In this document: positions 1 through 21,729 of the stretch, piece after piece | Layout: each line of letters begins with the position of its first letter | How positions within the stretch are numbered: the first letter of the stretch is position 1 | Source: Litomosoides sigmodontis | Lineage: Eukaryota; Nematoda; Chromadorea; Rhabditida; Onchocercidae | Direction: 5' to 3' | DNA length: 64,000 nucleotides | Assembly: GCA_963070105.1 (NCBI GenBank) | Contig: OY718804.1 | Span: 4,797,317 to 4,861,316, forward strand | The notes under the pieces: generated by a model | The model's database searches: none | The model's input: only the letters and a program-made list of their open reading frames with translations | Told to the model about the DNA's origin: nothing | Program-made: the position numbers and the translations under genes

Positions 1-53
1 TTTCACATTTTAATTCAATAACATTGTCTTTTTCTTTTTTTTTAATAAATGAA

Positions 54-5560
<5,507 letters not shown>

Positions 5561-6831
5561 AATGTACGAGTAACTAACTAACTAACTGTTGGACCAGGTG
5601 TGTTTGCTTGCTGAGGGATTGAGCGTCATCCCAGTCGATCATCGTTAGTCATAAATCATTCACCCCCCAATCCCCTCTCCCTTCCTATCTTTTTCAATCG
5701 CTAACATCAAAGTTTTAACTTCCATCTCTCTTCTTTCCTTCTCTAATTTTTCTTGCAATGAATACGAAATTCTTTTTCGTTGTAAAATTTTAATTATCAT
5801 ATGTATTTATTATAAAATCAAACTTATTATGTGAGTAGCTATGTTAAATATATATAATGGGAGAATTTAATTTCCAGGAACAAAAATTATAATTTCATCT
5901 ATTCAGTTATACATTTTAGTTCCTTTTAGATGTTTTTTCTTTTCTACAAACCACTGCCAATTCATTTTTCCTCGAGCTTATCGTTACAGTGAAGTTGTTG
6001 CACAATCATCCGGTAGTAGAAATTGCCACGTGGAAACGATACTCACAACGGCATTCACGTGATTTAACAGTGTCACCCACTCGTCCTCTAAATTTACCTC
6101 CTTTCTTTAGAAAAAAAAGAAATTGAACCATTCTGTATTCTCGATTGTAATGCTTGCTGATCTGGGAAGCATAGTTCAATTCCAAACGTGAATCAAGACG
6201 ACTAATCACATGCTAAAGAGATTTTAAGAGAACTGAGATTTCGCTTTGGGAGTGAGCACACTTTCCTTCGTCATACATTTATTCATCGATTATAATTGGC
6301 ATGTTGTTGCTATGACGGATCCACTATTGAAGACGATTCATTAAGGGTAATAGGAGAAAAAATATCAAATATGGAAAGATTTAAAATATAAAATGCAATG
6401 AAACTCTGATACTTTTCTCCACAAATTTATCGGGAAAAATGTAAAAAAAATTAATAGCATGAATTGCATAACAGAAGCAGACCGTAAGATCATAATCTTC
6501 AGACCTCCTATAAAATGTTGCCTTATTTACAGCATTAAATATTCGGCAACACTTCTCATTCTTGAAGGAATGTACGCAGTTTTAATGAATCCCACTAAAT
6601 CACTGTTCAAGGTGCCAACAGATGGGGACTCCACTGCAGAGTTGTTAACTTATTGACCATGATTACAGATTGATTACACACAGTACTAATTCTTTGATAG
6701 TCTCAACTGTAAAACTGGTAATTATGACACTGTAAAGCACCAACGTCGCAAAGAGCAACTCAACATTAGAAACTATAAATTAGGACTTCTGAAATATGAA
6801 AACATGCGCCACGCATTTACAAAACTTAAAA
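5561..6831. other. Intergenic, PLBD 5' flank and DCAF4 3' flank
   Basis: No supported gene. It begins with a short TAAC repeat (about 5570-5588) just upstream of the PLBD start codon, then a C/T-rich stretch (5660-5760). The short open frames at 6006-6209 and 6459-6656 have no splice partners or recognisable domain. The DCAF4 3' UTR should occupy the upper end. Confidence 0.6.
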
Positions 6832-9800
6832 TTACAATACCAGTTCATGAACATGAAAGTCACTTCCAGTAGCTATCAAAATAGCAGCATTACCCGAGAA
6901 ACCACCCCAATTGGATGCATAAAGAAGTCTTGGCTTCTGTGATGAGTTCCTCGGATCATGACTCGGGAATTCACATAACCTCTCCCCATTATAGGTTGAC
7001 CAGGCTCGTGTAATTCCGTCTGAGGTAGCTGCAATGAAACTATTTATAATGTTCCTTTCCAAATTCTCATTGTTTTCTAAGACAAGAATAAACTGGAGGA
7101 ACTACGCTGGTTTTATTTTTAATATTATCTTTCTTAAAAATTACGATAACATAAATTTTTACAAGACGGTGAAAGATAATCTGAATCTTATAAATATCTC
7201 AACGCACATTTCCACACTACTTTATTCATATAATGTGCTGTAGCCTGTAATCACTGTACACGGATTCTTATGCACAACAAAGAAACATCATTTCATTACT
7301 AAGTGATAGTAGATGCGCTTTATTACTCTTTGAACAAATTAAGCATTTGTTTTCTAAATTATGCTGAATAAACTTAAAAAATCAACCTGAGAAAAGAATC
7401 CTTTCATCCTTCTCCAGATGCATCGGCGTTTTATTATAAGGATTTATATTATCTTCAATTGTAAACAAAGGCTTACCCATTCGAATATCCCAAAATTTTA
7501 TCTGAAATCAGTATCGTTAAAAAATATCTGTGTTTACGAAGAATCATAACAAAGGATTTTCATGAAAGGAACATTAACTAAGAGACATCCACCACGTACG
7601 AGAGCGAACCCATTGTTTCAGGATATTTTTGCTCCTATATTTACTGGAAAACTAAATCATAGAGAACAAAAGTGCAAAACTTAATTTCATTTTACTTATT
7701 CCAAAAAATCCGAAAAATACTTCAACAAATGGAAATTCAGAAAAAACTTACAATGCCGATATGATCTTCCGTGACAAGCATATTAGGCTTTGTTCGCAAC
7801 GTCCTCAACCAACCTGTACTCTTCGTATCATTATAGGTCGCAACAGTTTCTCGATTACTCATTCGCAAATCCGAACAAGTTACATTATAACCCATTAGAC
7901 CCATAAACAGCAAAATTCCATCCTGAAACTCTTAAATAATTTCTAAAAACGATCTAATAACCACAGAATTCAAACCTAAAATGTTGCGCGTCAGATACTA
8001 TTTCCAAACAATACTGAGGAAGGGTAATACATATCCAAACAGTAGTATTATCCCTATTCAGAATAAAATTCTGCATTAGTATTATATGCATTAGTATTAT
8101 ATAACTCAGTTGTCAAACTTCTCTTTTCTCAAACAAAACTTCTAAAAAAAAACGAATCTAAATGAAGACCACTGATACATTGGGCGCCAAAATTCTATTT
8201 TCGCTTGGCTTTGTGGTCCACTCAACGCTTAAGGCTGTTATATTTCATCTTAGTAATTTAATTCATTCATTTGATGCGCTACTCTCATCTTTTTCGCTTT
8301 GATCTCAGTACTGTCAGTTCTTACGATCTATATTCCATTCACACTGCATAGAAAGAGCAAAAGAAATTTTGCACTGCTATGAAATTCACAGCATGGAAAC
8401 ATACGTAAAAGGAAATAAAATTTAGCATATCGACCAAGTATTAGCTGACATTATTTCACGAACAAATTATAGCCTATTCATCTTTCAGTAATCAGCCAAA
8501 TAAAAAGCTGAAATCAATGACGACTTAATCTCGGAAAAGCATATAGAAATAGATGGTGAAACATACTGCACTAAAAGATAAGCTCATGACACCTCTTTCT
8601 AGACTATTGATGCGTGTAGTTTGCTCCGTACAAATGTCCAATAATAGAGCATTTTCTTCCAAGCCTGCAGGTTATATTTCATATTCATATTTCATAAAAA
8701 AGAATATTCACCAACAGAACACTGTGAGAATTTACAGGTTCAATGTCAGCTTACTCTGAATACTCCATTTTCACTATTCTAACTTAATTTGTGTATGCCT
8801 TCCTATACCTCTTTATATTTTTCTTACCTGAGTCCCCCACCTTTTTATGCAAAAAAAGACTTTCCACTACTCTGGAATTAAATTACAAAATCAAAATTAA
8901 ATATCACAGTCATGAATCTCGAATAAACGGTAGCGCTTCTATTTAAAGAAGATTTATTCCTAGACTGAGTGTAAAGTCTGAGCTAGAACTTTTGAACAAT
9001 AGAAAATAAGCGAGGAATACTAATACAACTAACCAATTCCAATTCCCATTTGATTTCTATTGAAAGCTATCGCACGCACATACTTCTGACATGTCCATCT
9101 CATGTTATATGAGGGTAAACGTAATTCTGCTGATTCCTACATGATCGCACATTTTAAAAAAAGATAAAATGTACTCTCAAGCATTAAATAAAATTTTTTC
9201 CATATACCAACCGTCGTTTGCTTTCTGATTAGATATTGATATAATCCTAAATACACATGTCCATTAATATCAACTAAAATGAATCTTATAACTTACATAA
9301 ATGGAGGAAAATTCTGCTACTGGTTCAATGCAAACTCGACTTAAAGTTGAAAACCGATTATGCATAGTAACAATTGTTTGCGTCGTAACGTATAATGCGC
9401 ATGTGACATTGTCGTTTATCGGCTCGACACATACATCCATTAAATTAGATTTCACCAGATTTGCACTGTATGTACTGCTTCGAATTTTTAATCCGAACTT
9501 ACTCCAACATACATTTTCCCTACGAACAAATCACATGTTTTCAATTAAATCACCAAAAACAAGCCAATTGCGACCTTACATAATCTTATAAGAGAATGTG
9601 ATAATACTAGAATTGTTCCGTCTCTTTCCACATGTTTAACTGGCTACAAATCATTTATTTCATTCGAAGAAAATTTGAATATCTGGAAAATTTATGTTTT
9701 GATATACAATAATTTCCTATAATTGCTATTCATGTTTTAATAATTTCCCTGCTAATGCTCTATGCAGTCGAACCATTTCTATGGTAATGTTAAAAACACA

Positions 9801-11716
9801 TACAGACGGAATGTGATGAAAACATTGAAAATAAAAAACATACATCTTATCATAATGACCTGCAGTAACTTTAAAACAAATGAATCGAGCACCACATGTG
9901 TCCTGCGACCCTTCATCACGCCGACTTCTTACCGACCAACACCCAACGAGGGCTTTCCCATCATCACTGATGTCTACATAATGACATGAATGCAATGACT
10001 CGATGTCGGTATATCCCTAAATAAGAATTGTCATCTGCACCTAGCGATTGTAGCTATGCAAATCAATATGTGCATTAATGCATCCACCTCAGTAGAATGA
10101 ATGATATCCATACTAGTAATTATAAGAAATTCAGTTATGGGATGTAAAATTCGTAAAAGTATTTAACGTCTTTGACGTACCTACATTAAAAGTACAGGAA
10201 GACTTCCGAACCAATATAACAGTCCGATTCGTTGCATGAAACAATTATCATCAATACCCACTGATGAACTGTAAATATAATATGGAACATCTTTCTAGTA
10301 ACTAAACTTTACCGATTCGCTTAATCACTTATCAAAATGTGTTACCTGTTTTTTCTGTTATATCTACAGCCTTTGAGACGTATATTTGTTTTACCAAGTG
10401 AAAATGATGAATGAAATTGATTAAAACTAACCCTCTGAATGTAGCTGGGCTCTTTTCGGACACCCCGCAACGTCCCTTCAGCAACCAAACGTTTAAACTG
10501 TGACATACTGCTACCACGTAGTTCTCTCCGTTGTATCATTTTTGGTAACCACGAAACAGAAGGGAAGGATTTAGCACAACATCGTTCGCGTTCAGCCATA
10601 AATGACTTGTGCTGTTGATTGCTTCTTAAATCACTTTCACGGAATCCAATATCCTAAAATAAAATCTTTTACTTGGAGAACTAAAAGCATACATACGTGT
10701 AATATTCAAGAATAGAGAAAATAATAAAACTTACGGGACCACTAGCCTGAGGTTGAATTCTGTAGTAGCGTTTAGTTACACTGTCATATGCGAATCCTGG
10801 TATGTCACTCTCCTCAACAGCTGCATTAGCGTGAGACACTTGCTGTTCATTAGTTGTATGATCAACTTCATTCATACCGCGGTTGCTGCAAGAATAAACT
10901 AAGGAATCACTTCAATTTTCTTCCTTTGTGGTCAATCATTAGGGTGCAGGCATTATCTGCATATCAGCAACTATATATTGCTCACCAAAAAAAAGATCAT
11001 GGAAACGACTGAAAATTAAGAATATAAAACTAGGAAAAGTCATAAATCAGGATGATAAACAAACATCTATCAAACAAAGAATGAATAAAGAGTGAAAAAA
11101 ATGAGTGCAAGTGATGAGTTTGTATTATTCTTAAATGATTGTATTGCACAGGTATACATATATATTTCAAGATAACCTTCGCGCAGCATTATTCCGATTT
11201 CTTCTTCTTCTTAGCTGTTGAGCATTCGAGTTGGTTTCCCCAACAACTTAAAACAAAAGTAGTTACTCATTTGAATATACATTTATAATACATTTCAATA
11301 AAAATATATAAAAATCAAAAATTTCGATCAGAAAATATTTGAAATAAAATATAATAAATCTTATCCCCAAAATATTTCTGATAAACCGTGGCAAAAACTT
11401 TCAATAGCTTCAAAAGGACAATAAGTATATGGATTTGTAAATTTGTATTTCGCTTACATTAAAAACAATATTAAAACTAAACGATTTAACATAATGCCGC
11501 TAACAAATACAATCATTCGTTACGGTATTTCCAAATACTGCGTACTTCGCAGGTCAAGTAATTTGAGGGAGAAAAAATTTTAGGACAAATGTTTCAAAGA
11601 AGTATATCTTATGGTTTTCAACTAGAAATTCAATGAATACCAAATGAATTATTTAATGGTGCATATCGTTGTCTACTCGTTGTTGCATCTCTTCGATATC
11701 GCTTGTTATATTCCAT
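6832..11716 (-). CDS. DCAF4-like WD-repeat protein (CRL4 substrate receptor)
   Basis: Orthologue of DDB1- and CUL4-associated factor 4, a WD40 protein that in other animals docks substrates on the CUL4-DDB1 ubiquitin ligase. Exons: 11641-11716, 11177-11246, 10735-10885, 10432-10653, 9844-10016, 9297-9519, 9034-9136, 8567-8664, 7752-7922, 7387-7501, 6832-7028; phases close to 532 aa. Diagnostic features: an arginine-rich N-terminus (RRRRNRNNAAR), the short DCAF4 motif IPGFAYDSVTKRYYRI, then WD repeats ending with IKFWDIRMGKPLF, a HLEKDERILFS block and a C-terminal GNAAILIATGSDF that aligns with the end of human DCAF4. The first two exons are inferred from phase and composition; if they are wrong, translation could start at Met 10875 after a TTGCAG acceptor. 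The middle repeats are strongly diverged. Confidence 0.85.
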
Positions 11717-13122
11717 GACTCTTTGATTACTGTCGCTTATATTTACCTATCACATTTCGAGTTAATGAATTTCGAGTTTGTTCAATTGTCATTTAAAAAC
11801 TATTTGGAAAACTTGAAACACGGCAAGTAAATAATGCCAAAGTTGAAGGAAAGAACGCATAAGTACACTCCGAGCCAAACCATTATCTATTTCAGTAATC
11901 TCAAATAGCACGTGTGCGTACCTCACATAAAACAATAAGCGTCACAGGAATCAGAACTAACCACGCCACACACACGCCAAATTCACCCATGCGATTTAGC
12001 GCAAGTTAGGTATTTCGTTTGTGACAAACCATGATTCTGTTAGGTCACCTTGACCGAGTCATTGTCAAAACTCTGTCTCATGCTCTATTTTAGCACCACC
12101 CGTGCACTTAGTAGTTGGCATGGAAAATATAAGTTTAAGAAGGGTGAAAACTTCACATTAGATGAGTAGAAAATCACGATATGTGACTTAACTCTTAAAG
12201 TGGAATTTCAAAGATTTGAACTTTCAGGGTTCACTAAACGATATGCCTGGAGGCTCAAATCTTTGAAAGTAATCGGTACGTCTAGGCAACCAACAATTTC
12301 TATTAAGGAACTTTATTATTTATACTACATTGCATCCTTCAAACTTCAAACACCTAAACCAAATGTATTTTCTCGGTATCTGTGACTGACTTTCACCCTC
12401 TGGTAGGATTAGTTGCTTTGTCAATTGTTATCAATCGTTCTCGTTATGCACTACGCCCTATAAATTCAGTCAAAAATGTTACTGACTTCGGTAGTTTATA
12501 CATTTTTAATTTTATACATTTTTAACTATATGGAACAAGCATAAATGTCCAAAAGAAAAGGTACAAATATTTTCGAAAAAAATTCAGATGCAAGTGATAT
12601 TCAACTGACAAAAAATACCGAAGAATAATAATCGCAATAATAAATCAATCATACACAATACCGATTTTCCGTACCACTAAATGAATTCAAACAACAGAAC
12701 TTTCAATTCTTTAGTGCTTTCTCCATCTTTCCATAGCGGGATTCTTGAACATTGTTGAACTTATAATTTCAAAAATGAGATCGAAAATTGGAATGGAATA
12801 TTAGTTGCCAATTTTTGGCAACAATAAAGTTAAATGCGCAGTGCTGCTGTTTTTTTCTTGCACTATTATGAAAAGTATAAAGCGTCGATTTTTGGCATAC
12901 ACTGTTAAAACAAATTATGACTTGCTCTTGTAAAATAAATTGGTATGATTTATGCTAAATTCTGCAACAGTTATAATTTATTCCTTTAAAGTAAGAAAGA
13001 AAAATATAAAATGAGAAAATCATTCGAAATTAGCGAATATCAAAAGAAACTGACACAAAAAAACTTATACAATGATTTCATTCTAAATGCATATTGAGGT
13101 ACTCAGCTGACTGGTTTCGCCA
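11717..13122. other. Intergenic, DCAF4 upstream and ceh-20 3' side
   Basis: No supported gene. A minus-strand AATAAA (tttatt at 12977-12982) lies 141 nt beyond the candidate alternative ceh-20 stop. An inverted repeat (12206-12268) and a short hairpin (12804-12822, gttgcca/tggcaac) are the only structures noticed. The 61-codon plus-strand frame at 12200 overlaps the inverted repeat and has no gene features. Confidence 0.55.
12206..12268. repeat. 14-bp perfect inverted repeat
   Basis: Arms tttcaaagatttga (12206-12219) and tcaaatctttgaaa (12255-12268) are exact reverse complements, separated by 35 nt. The element is intergenic and its function is unknown. Confidence 0.8.
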
Positions 13123-13176
13123 CTATTCGTTTTTCGACTTCTTCATTGGTGGTTCACCGCTTACTGTAGGTATCGT
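13123..13176 (-). CDS. Candidate alternative last exon of ceh-20
   Basis: An 18-codon frame, TIPTVSGEPPMKKSKNE then TAG, follows a strong acceptor (CTTTTTCACAG) and is followed by AATAAA about 140 nt on. It opens in phase 0. An in-phase donor CTG|GTAGGT at 14525-14520 inside the last homeobox-gene exon would join to it and replace the final 17 codons, giving a 333-aa isoform with a basic KKSK end. Attribution to ceh-20 rests on phase and proximity only. Confidence 0.45.
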   Translation of the reverse strand, partial: TIPTVSGEPPMKKSKNE

Positions 13177-14474
13177 CTGTGAAAAAGAAAATTAAAATCA
13201 AAATTAAATTTTAACAGTTTTCTATTCCATGTTCACAAATTGGCAATTTCAACACCCAGATGTAATTTTTAACCACTTCACTGAAAAAACGCTAAAAAAA
13301 ATTTCTACTGGACAGAACGTTAGGAACTCATGGTGACTTTTTTAATTTATCTCTCGCTCACCCACTAAATTTCAATTGGCATTAATTTAAACAGAAATTA
13401 AATAGGGACGGCGAACACTTCAAAAGAATAAGCCGGATGCAGCAGTGCACTGAAAGAAATGTGTACATTTCCAATAATTTGAAGTGTATTTTTCTATTTT
13501 TAAATGAGATTATATGAAGACCATGTCAGTTCACTGAGATCATCTTACACAGCAGTTAGATCACGGCACATTATTAAAAATTTCACAACCGTACGCCACA
13601 TTTCTACTGCATTCAGTTCGCACAATGAACCCTTCAAAAGCAGTTTCAATATACACCCATTAGTCACGGTAAAACAAAAATAACTGCTATCAATGATCAG
13701 GACGCAAATGCAGAAGCGCTACGACTTCATAACGACAATAACAAAAACGTTAGTAAGCATTACGTTAAGACTGCAGTGACAGATTGGTTGGTGGAGGAAT
13801 TCCGTAAGTTGTGGACATCTGTAAATTACAAACAGTTTAAATGACGACTAATTGCGAAAAAAATTCTTTTTCAATACGATCAATACAAAACTGAAAATGC
13901 AAAAGTAAATTTTTAGTCAAAGAATTAAGAAATTTTGTAAAAATTATGGCTTGCACGGAAATAACGGAGGAATCGTAATAGCGTGTTCATGCAATCTACT
14001 GTTAAGTTGAATTGGATTGAAATGAAAGGTGAATACAAAATAATCCTTGTTTATCAGTCAAATATGATTGCTGTCAGCTCTAAATCACTCCTCCTTATCC
14101 TAAATCGTTATTTTTCAAAATCCACTGTGATGCTGTCATAAATTTGATAGCCTACCAATTTCAAAACTCTTGGGTTTGTAAAAGTACCATCACTTGTTTC
14201 AAACACAACTTATAGCATACACGTATAACCAATAATTTCAAATAAGTAAATGTGAATCACTAAAACAAGATAACTTATAAATGAATCTATAGCGTTAGTT
14301 CTTAGCAAGCCGATGCAACAGTGGAAAACTTCCTTGACGTCTCCCTTTAATCCTTACCATAAATATTTTGCGACGTATCATTATTTAAAACAAGATACAA
14401 AGTTACAAAGGTTTTAAGTAACTAATTGATTAAGCATAAGCTGCGCAGGCGAGATAAACAAGCATTAGCTAATG

Positions 14475-17087
<2,613 letters not shown>

Positions 17088-19881
17088 TTTAATGAAAATT
17101 TCTTGCAAAACACAATTCCTTCAATACATTAATATAACACCTGAAATAAAGCCAAAAATATCACTGGTATAAAAAAATTTGCAAGAAAAACGAAAAAAAA
17201 AAAGGACACGTTAGAATTTGAGGAACTAATAATCAAAATCTTTGGACAACATGATAAATATTTGGAAAGAACATAATCAAAATTACAAAATTTCAATTCT
17301 ACGCTTCGATTTGCTATACATGTAAAACGTTATGCTACATGTTAAAAATACGGTAACACTATTTACTTGTAAACGAGAATGCTAAATTTCGGGCACAAAA
17401 CTTCAGCGTTCCGTAAACCACATCCACAAGTCTCAGGCACCAAGTGATTATAAATATCCAGCTATTCTGCTTTCGTACACTTTCTCTCTCAATGGAATGT
17501 CAGTAGGTACTTACGCATAAAATTTAATACAAAAATGAAATCCTTCTTTTTCATTTATTCCCACAGACAAGAAAAATACCAACTACGTTCCTCAGTCCAT
17601 GCAGAATAATTTTCTAATTTTATTTTAAGCAACATTTAGGCAAACACAAACATTTTGACACGTAGCATAAGCTAACATACGAAGAGATAAAAGTTAAAAG
17701 ATGATCATTTACAATTTCACTTAAAAAAGAAACAAATAGACAAAATTTTAAAATTCCAGGAAAGTCGCACTTAAACTTGATACATCAAGTCGACGATTCA
17801 GCTAGTTATTACAACCAACAGCCTACTACATTTAACGCTTCTAAATCTAACGGAGCCAATCGATCGTCCTAATGTGGTCTGTCGATTTCGTTGCCATTAG
17901 CCGTCTTACAAACGTCATCGATCGTGCTTTCTCTGCTGCCTCACGTGGAACTCGTCTATCTTTCATATCGTGTCTTTCGTAAGTTGAATTATATCACGTA
18001 GTCTCATGTGAACACGTTGCAATTTTTCATCTGTTTCATTTGTGATAGCTTAAGGTTAGCATAGATTAACAAGTGGTAAGGATTGTAGAAGGAAACTATC
18101 GCATAATGACAGTGAACCTTACCCCATACTGGGCGGGATAAACGTAAATCTGTTTGTCATTTACCCTTTTTTCTAATCATTTTTACAATTGTATGCGTCG
18201 TGCCTTTCTGTTACGTTTAATCGTTTTGTTGGTTAAGTCTTTCCCATCACTCCCGTGCTGCATATGAATTAAAAAATGGAGCAGCGAATAAAAAAATGTA
18301 GTAAACCTTCGATAAACTAGCTCAACTTACAGGATGCATCGCAAAGTTCATACCTCCACGGTTAATCGAATATTATCACATGAAGCATGGGTAGATTGAC
18401 CAATTAGTCACATAAATCAGGGGATATCATTATGAATTTATTTCTGCTTGGAAGAAGGAGTCATATGTTATGTTACTTAGAGCGAAAGCTTTAATTTTGC
18501 TGAAGAACGTAATGCGATTGTATAACGCGAGAAGGTCAAATGCATGTAACGTAGTTAAGTTCATCAGAAGAGTACAACACCAAAAGTGGCATGTTGATTG
18601 CACCGATAATAATGGAAATTTAAAATCGAAACAGATCGTGCATCTTTGGATATACAAAACAAAATAACTAAAAGCAGTTATTTTATTGGAAGTCTGACCA
18701 CAGATAATCAAAACTTAACGCAAATTATAAATACTCTTCAAGCAAACTTTGACGAAAATTTAGCCTTCGAAGTTTAAAAGATTTTTCAAAGACGAGCAAA
18801 ATACTTTGTTGACTATCACATTGAAAGGCAAGCACCTATAAAACATTTAACACAGCTAAAAACAAGAATCTGCTGCTCTTTAGAATCTTCAGAATCTACC
18901 CAGCCATTCCCTCTCCTTAAAAAAAATTCTAAAATTCTATCGAAGGATGAGGACAATGACATATTAATTCGTAGTAGAGACTTTAGAATTCTGATCATTT
19001 AATCGTGTTTAATCTCAAAAATACGGTAATGGATGGTACCAAAAAAATAGCAGACTGCTGACAGTTTCTAATAACACAAAAACAGCTTTTTCAAATACTG
19101 AAATCAAGCCTACGAATACAGAAGCCACCATGATATCATTGAAGATCATAACCAGAGAACTATGTAAAAATAAGATATTTTAATAACAAGACGAACCAAC
19201 AAACAACAAAACTTCAGAAACTTAAACTAAACGTATATAGTTGTTATGTTTATGCAGAGAGCACAGAAACGAAGAAAGCAAAAAAAAATTGATATTTTTT
19301 GGTGATATGATAAAGGAAAAAATTTTTTTCTTTATCTCTTTTTTCTAGTGATTTCTTTTTTTTTTGGCAGAGACGAAGCAAATTATTAAAGTGAAGAAAA
19401 AGAAAAACAATATTGAGCAAAAAAAATTATACACAGCTATAGACAATAACAACAACGACATCGCCTTTATGATAAGAGATACACTCCAAATATTAACACA
19501 GCAGTTAACTCCAACTGTCGTTTTTGAATAATTTATAATAGTAGTGAAATGTTCAGAAATTTCCCTCGTCAACCTTTTTTCTAAGCTTTTCCTTAGTTAT
19601 ATTAATATTCAGTCCCTAGAATGGTTTTGGCTAACAGTTTCACTCGACAATTACGAATCCGTAAATTTAAATAATATGTAATCTATTCATGGCTGATAAA
19701 TGCAATAAATTAACATTCGTTCTCGTTTTTATCGAACCGTGTTAATCTAATGTCAGTTTCTGATTTACGTCTGCTGCTCTGAAAATGACCAGAACCGCTA
19801 ACATTCCATCTCCACGATGAGGTACCGTTACGTCTGTTCGAGAAGCATAATGGCTAAAAATTTAGCATTATTAAGGGACTA

Positions 19882-19970
<89 letters not shown>

Positions 19971-20205
19971 TTTAGACGTCCAGTACAACAGCCTTCTGCT
20001 GACGATAGCAGTAAACAGAAAACCTACAAACATAATATTTTATATACAATCTGTAAAAGACTACCGTTCACTACCAAATGGCTCAGTGAATCAAGAAAAA
20101 CATGGAAAAAACTATCTACCTCATAACACTTTGATCCCTGAAAAATATCACGATGCAGTAAATATCACTAAAATGAACATAAAATGAACTAAAATGAACA
20201 TATTT
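17088..20205. other. Intergenic, ceh-20 promoter side and daf-2 3' side
   Basis: About 3.1 kb with no supported coding gene. A comparatively GC-richer stretch at about 17770-18060 may be ceh-20 regulatory or 5' UTR sequence. On the minus strand an ATGGG|GTAAGG donor-like site occurs near 18119-18112 without a demonstrable partner. A long (TA)n tract lies at 19884-19968. Opposed open frames at 18430-18711 lack domains and splice context. Confidence 0.55.
19884..19968. repeat. (TA)n microsatellite
   Basis: About 85 bp of pure AT dinucleotide repeat downstream of the daf-2 stop codon. Confidence 0.97.
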
Positions 20206-20642
20206 CTAAATGAATTTACGTCGAACCTTTGTTTGACCATTTGCCTCATTATTGTTCGATAAATAACCGATGTTTCCACTACTACTGGAATGATTAAATA
20301 GCTGCTTATCTGACCTGTTGATGAATGAAGTCTGAAAAAATAGTTGATAATGCATGCCAAACACTGGCAGAAATAACTCAACGTTGCACATGCTAGACAT
20401 GTTAAACTACTTCGTATTTTTTCCGCTTTGTGTAAATTACTTTGTATTTTTGCATATACCCTTAGTATCAGACTTAATCATAACATGTGTCGAAAAATGA
20501 AGAAAAAAAATAACAATACCTCGCTCTGATCAACATATCCTGCACTAGCAGTTCGTACAAGCCCAGTACTATCACTAACTGGAAACAATTCTTCATCTAG
20601 ATCGTCATCTACATTTATTTCATTGGATACCACGAAGGACAT
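20206..20642 (-). other. daf-2: daf-2 cytoplasmic tail
   Basis: Exons 20520-20642 and 20206-20331, both phase 0, add an acidic stretch (DDDLDEELF), RTASAGYVD, a Ser/Asn-rich run and a basic end (VRRKFI). The tail is about 83 residues and contains no YxxM PI3K-binding motif, unlike the long tail reported for C. elegans DAF-2; signalling would then rely on NPEY and an adaptor. Confidence 0.8.
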
Positions 20643-21454
20643 CTAAATGATAGCAAATCGTCGTCATAAAAACTTTAATTCACACTTCTACCGATATTTA
20701 AATTACAAAAAGCTATTAATATCTTCATGAATTCAATATTTTGGTGCAGTTCTCTTGTACATACTTTCGTAGAGATAAAAAAGGCAAATATTTCGCAGAG
20801 AAAAAGTATTGGAGACATATTTTCTCAAGAATAAATACATAGCACAGTAAGTTAAATTAGCATTAAGAAAATAAGCAGGCAAAATACCTTGCGAAATTCA
20901 TCGTCAGGAAAATTAAGCATCCCATCCTCAGCATGTCTTAATAAAATCCCAACAATTTGGGCGAAATTGGGACGCTCACGAGGGTCGTATTTCCAACACC
21001 TTTTCATCAAATCATACCTCAAATGTATTAAACACAATATTTAGGTCATTTCATGCTTAGAGTAGAAAGGATGTGACATTAAAAACGAATTAACGTAAAG
21101 TTTAATTTTCACGATACAAAGTAATTTCATCCAAATGGCCGCCCGTTTAGTTTTTCGCCTTCCCTTCCCTTCCTCCTCCCACTCCATTACGTTTCATTAG
21201 GAAGCAATTTTTTTTAATCTGCAAACATACCAAAAGTCCGGACAACCAGTTGGCCTTGCCAATATTTTTTTCTTCACACCAATATAATCAAAAACGCTTT
21301 CATTAGCTAAACCCAAATATGGTTGTTGAGCCAACGTAAGCATTTCGTAAAGTGTAATACCATAGGACCTATAGATTAATAAATGTAATTTTCTTGTCAG
21401 TTTCATCTTAAATGACGATATTCTAAGTTTACTCAAGTGTAGAAGATTCACTCT

Positions 21455-21518
<64 letters not shown>

Positions 21519-21663
21519 AGAGTGAAATATATATATATATAATGATGATATAGTATAGTAGGTTCGGAGAATATGAAAACTAAGAATAAGAAAATTATTT
21601 CATCATTTTCTTAGCTTTTTGGATGATTTGGAGAAATGCCTTGAAGAGGAAGTCGTGAAAGTA

Positions 21664-21729
<66 letters not shown>

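Noticed and set aside
18430..18711. Opposed open frames of 65 and 93 codons
   Set aside because: They overlap on opposite strands, are AT-rich and lack splice sites or motifs.
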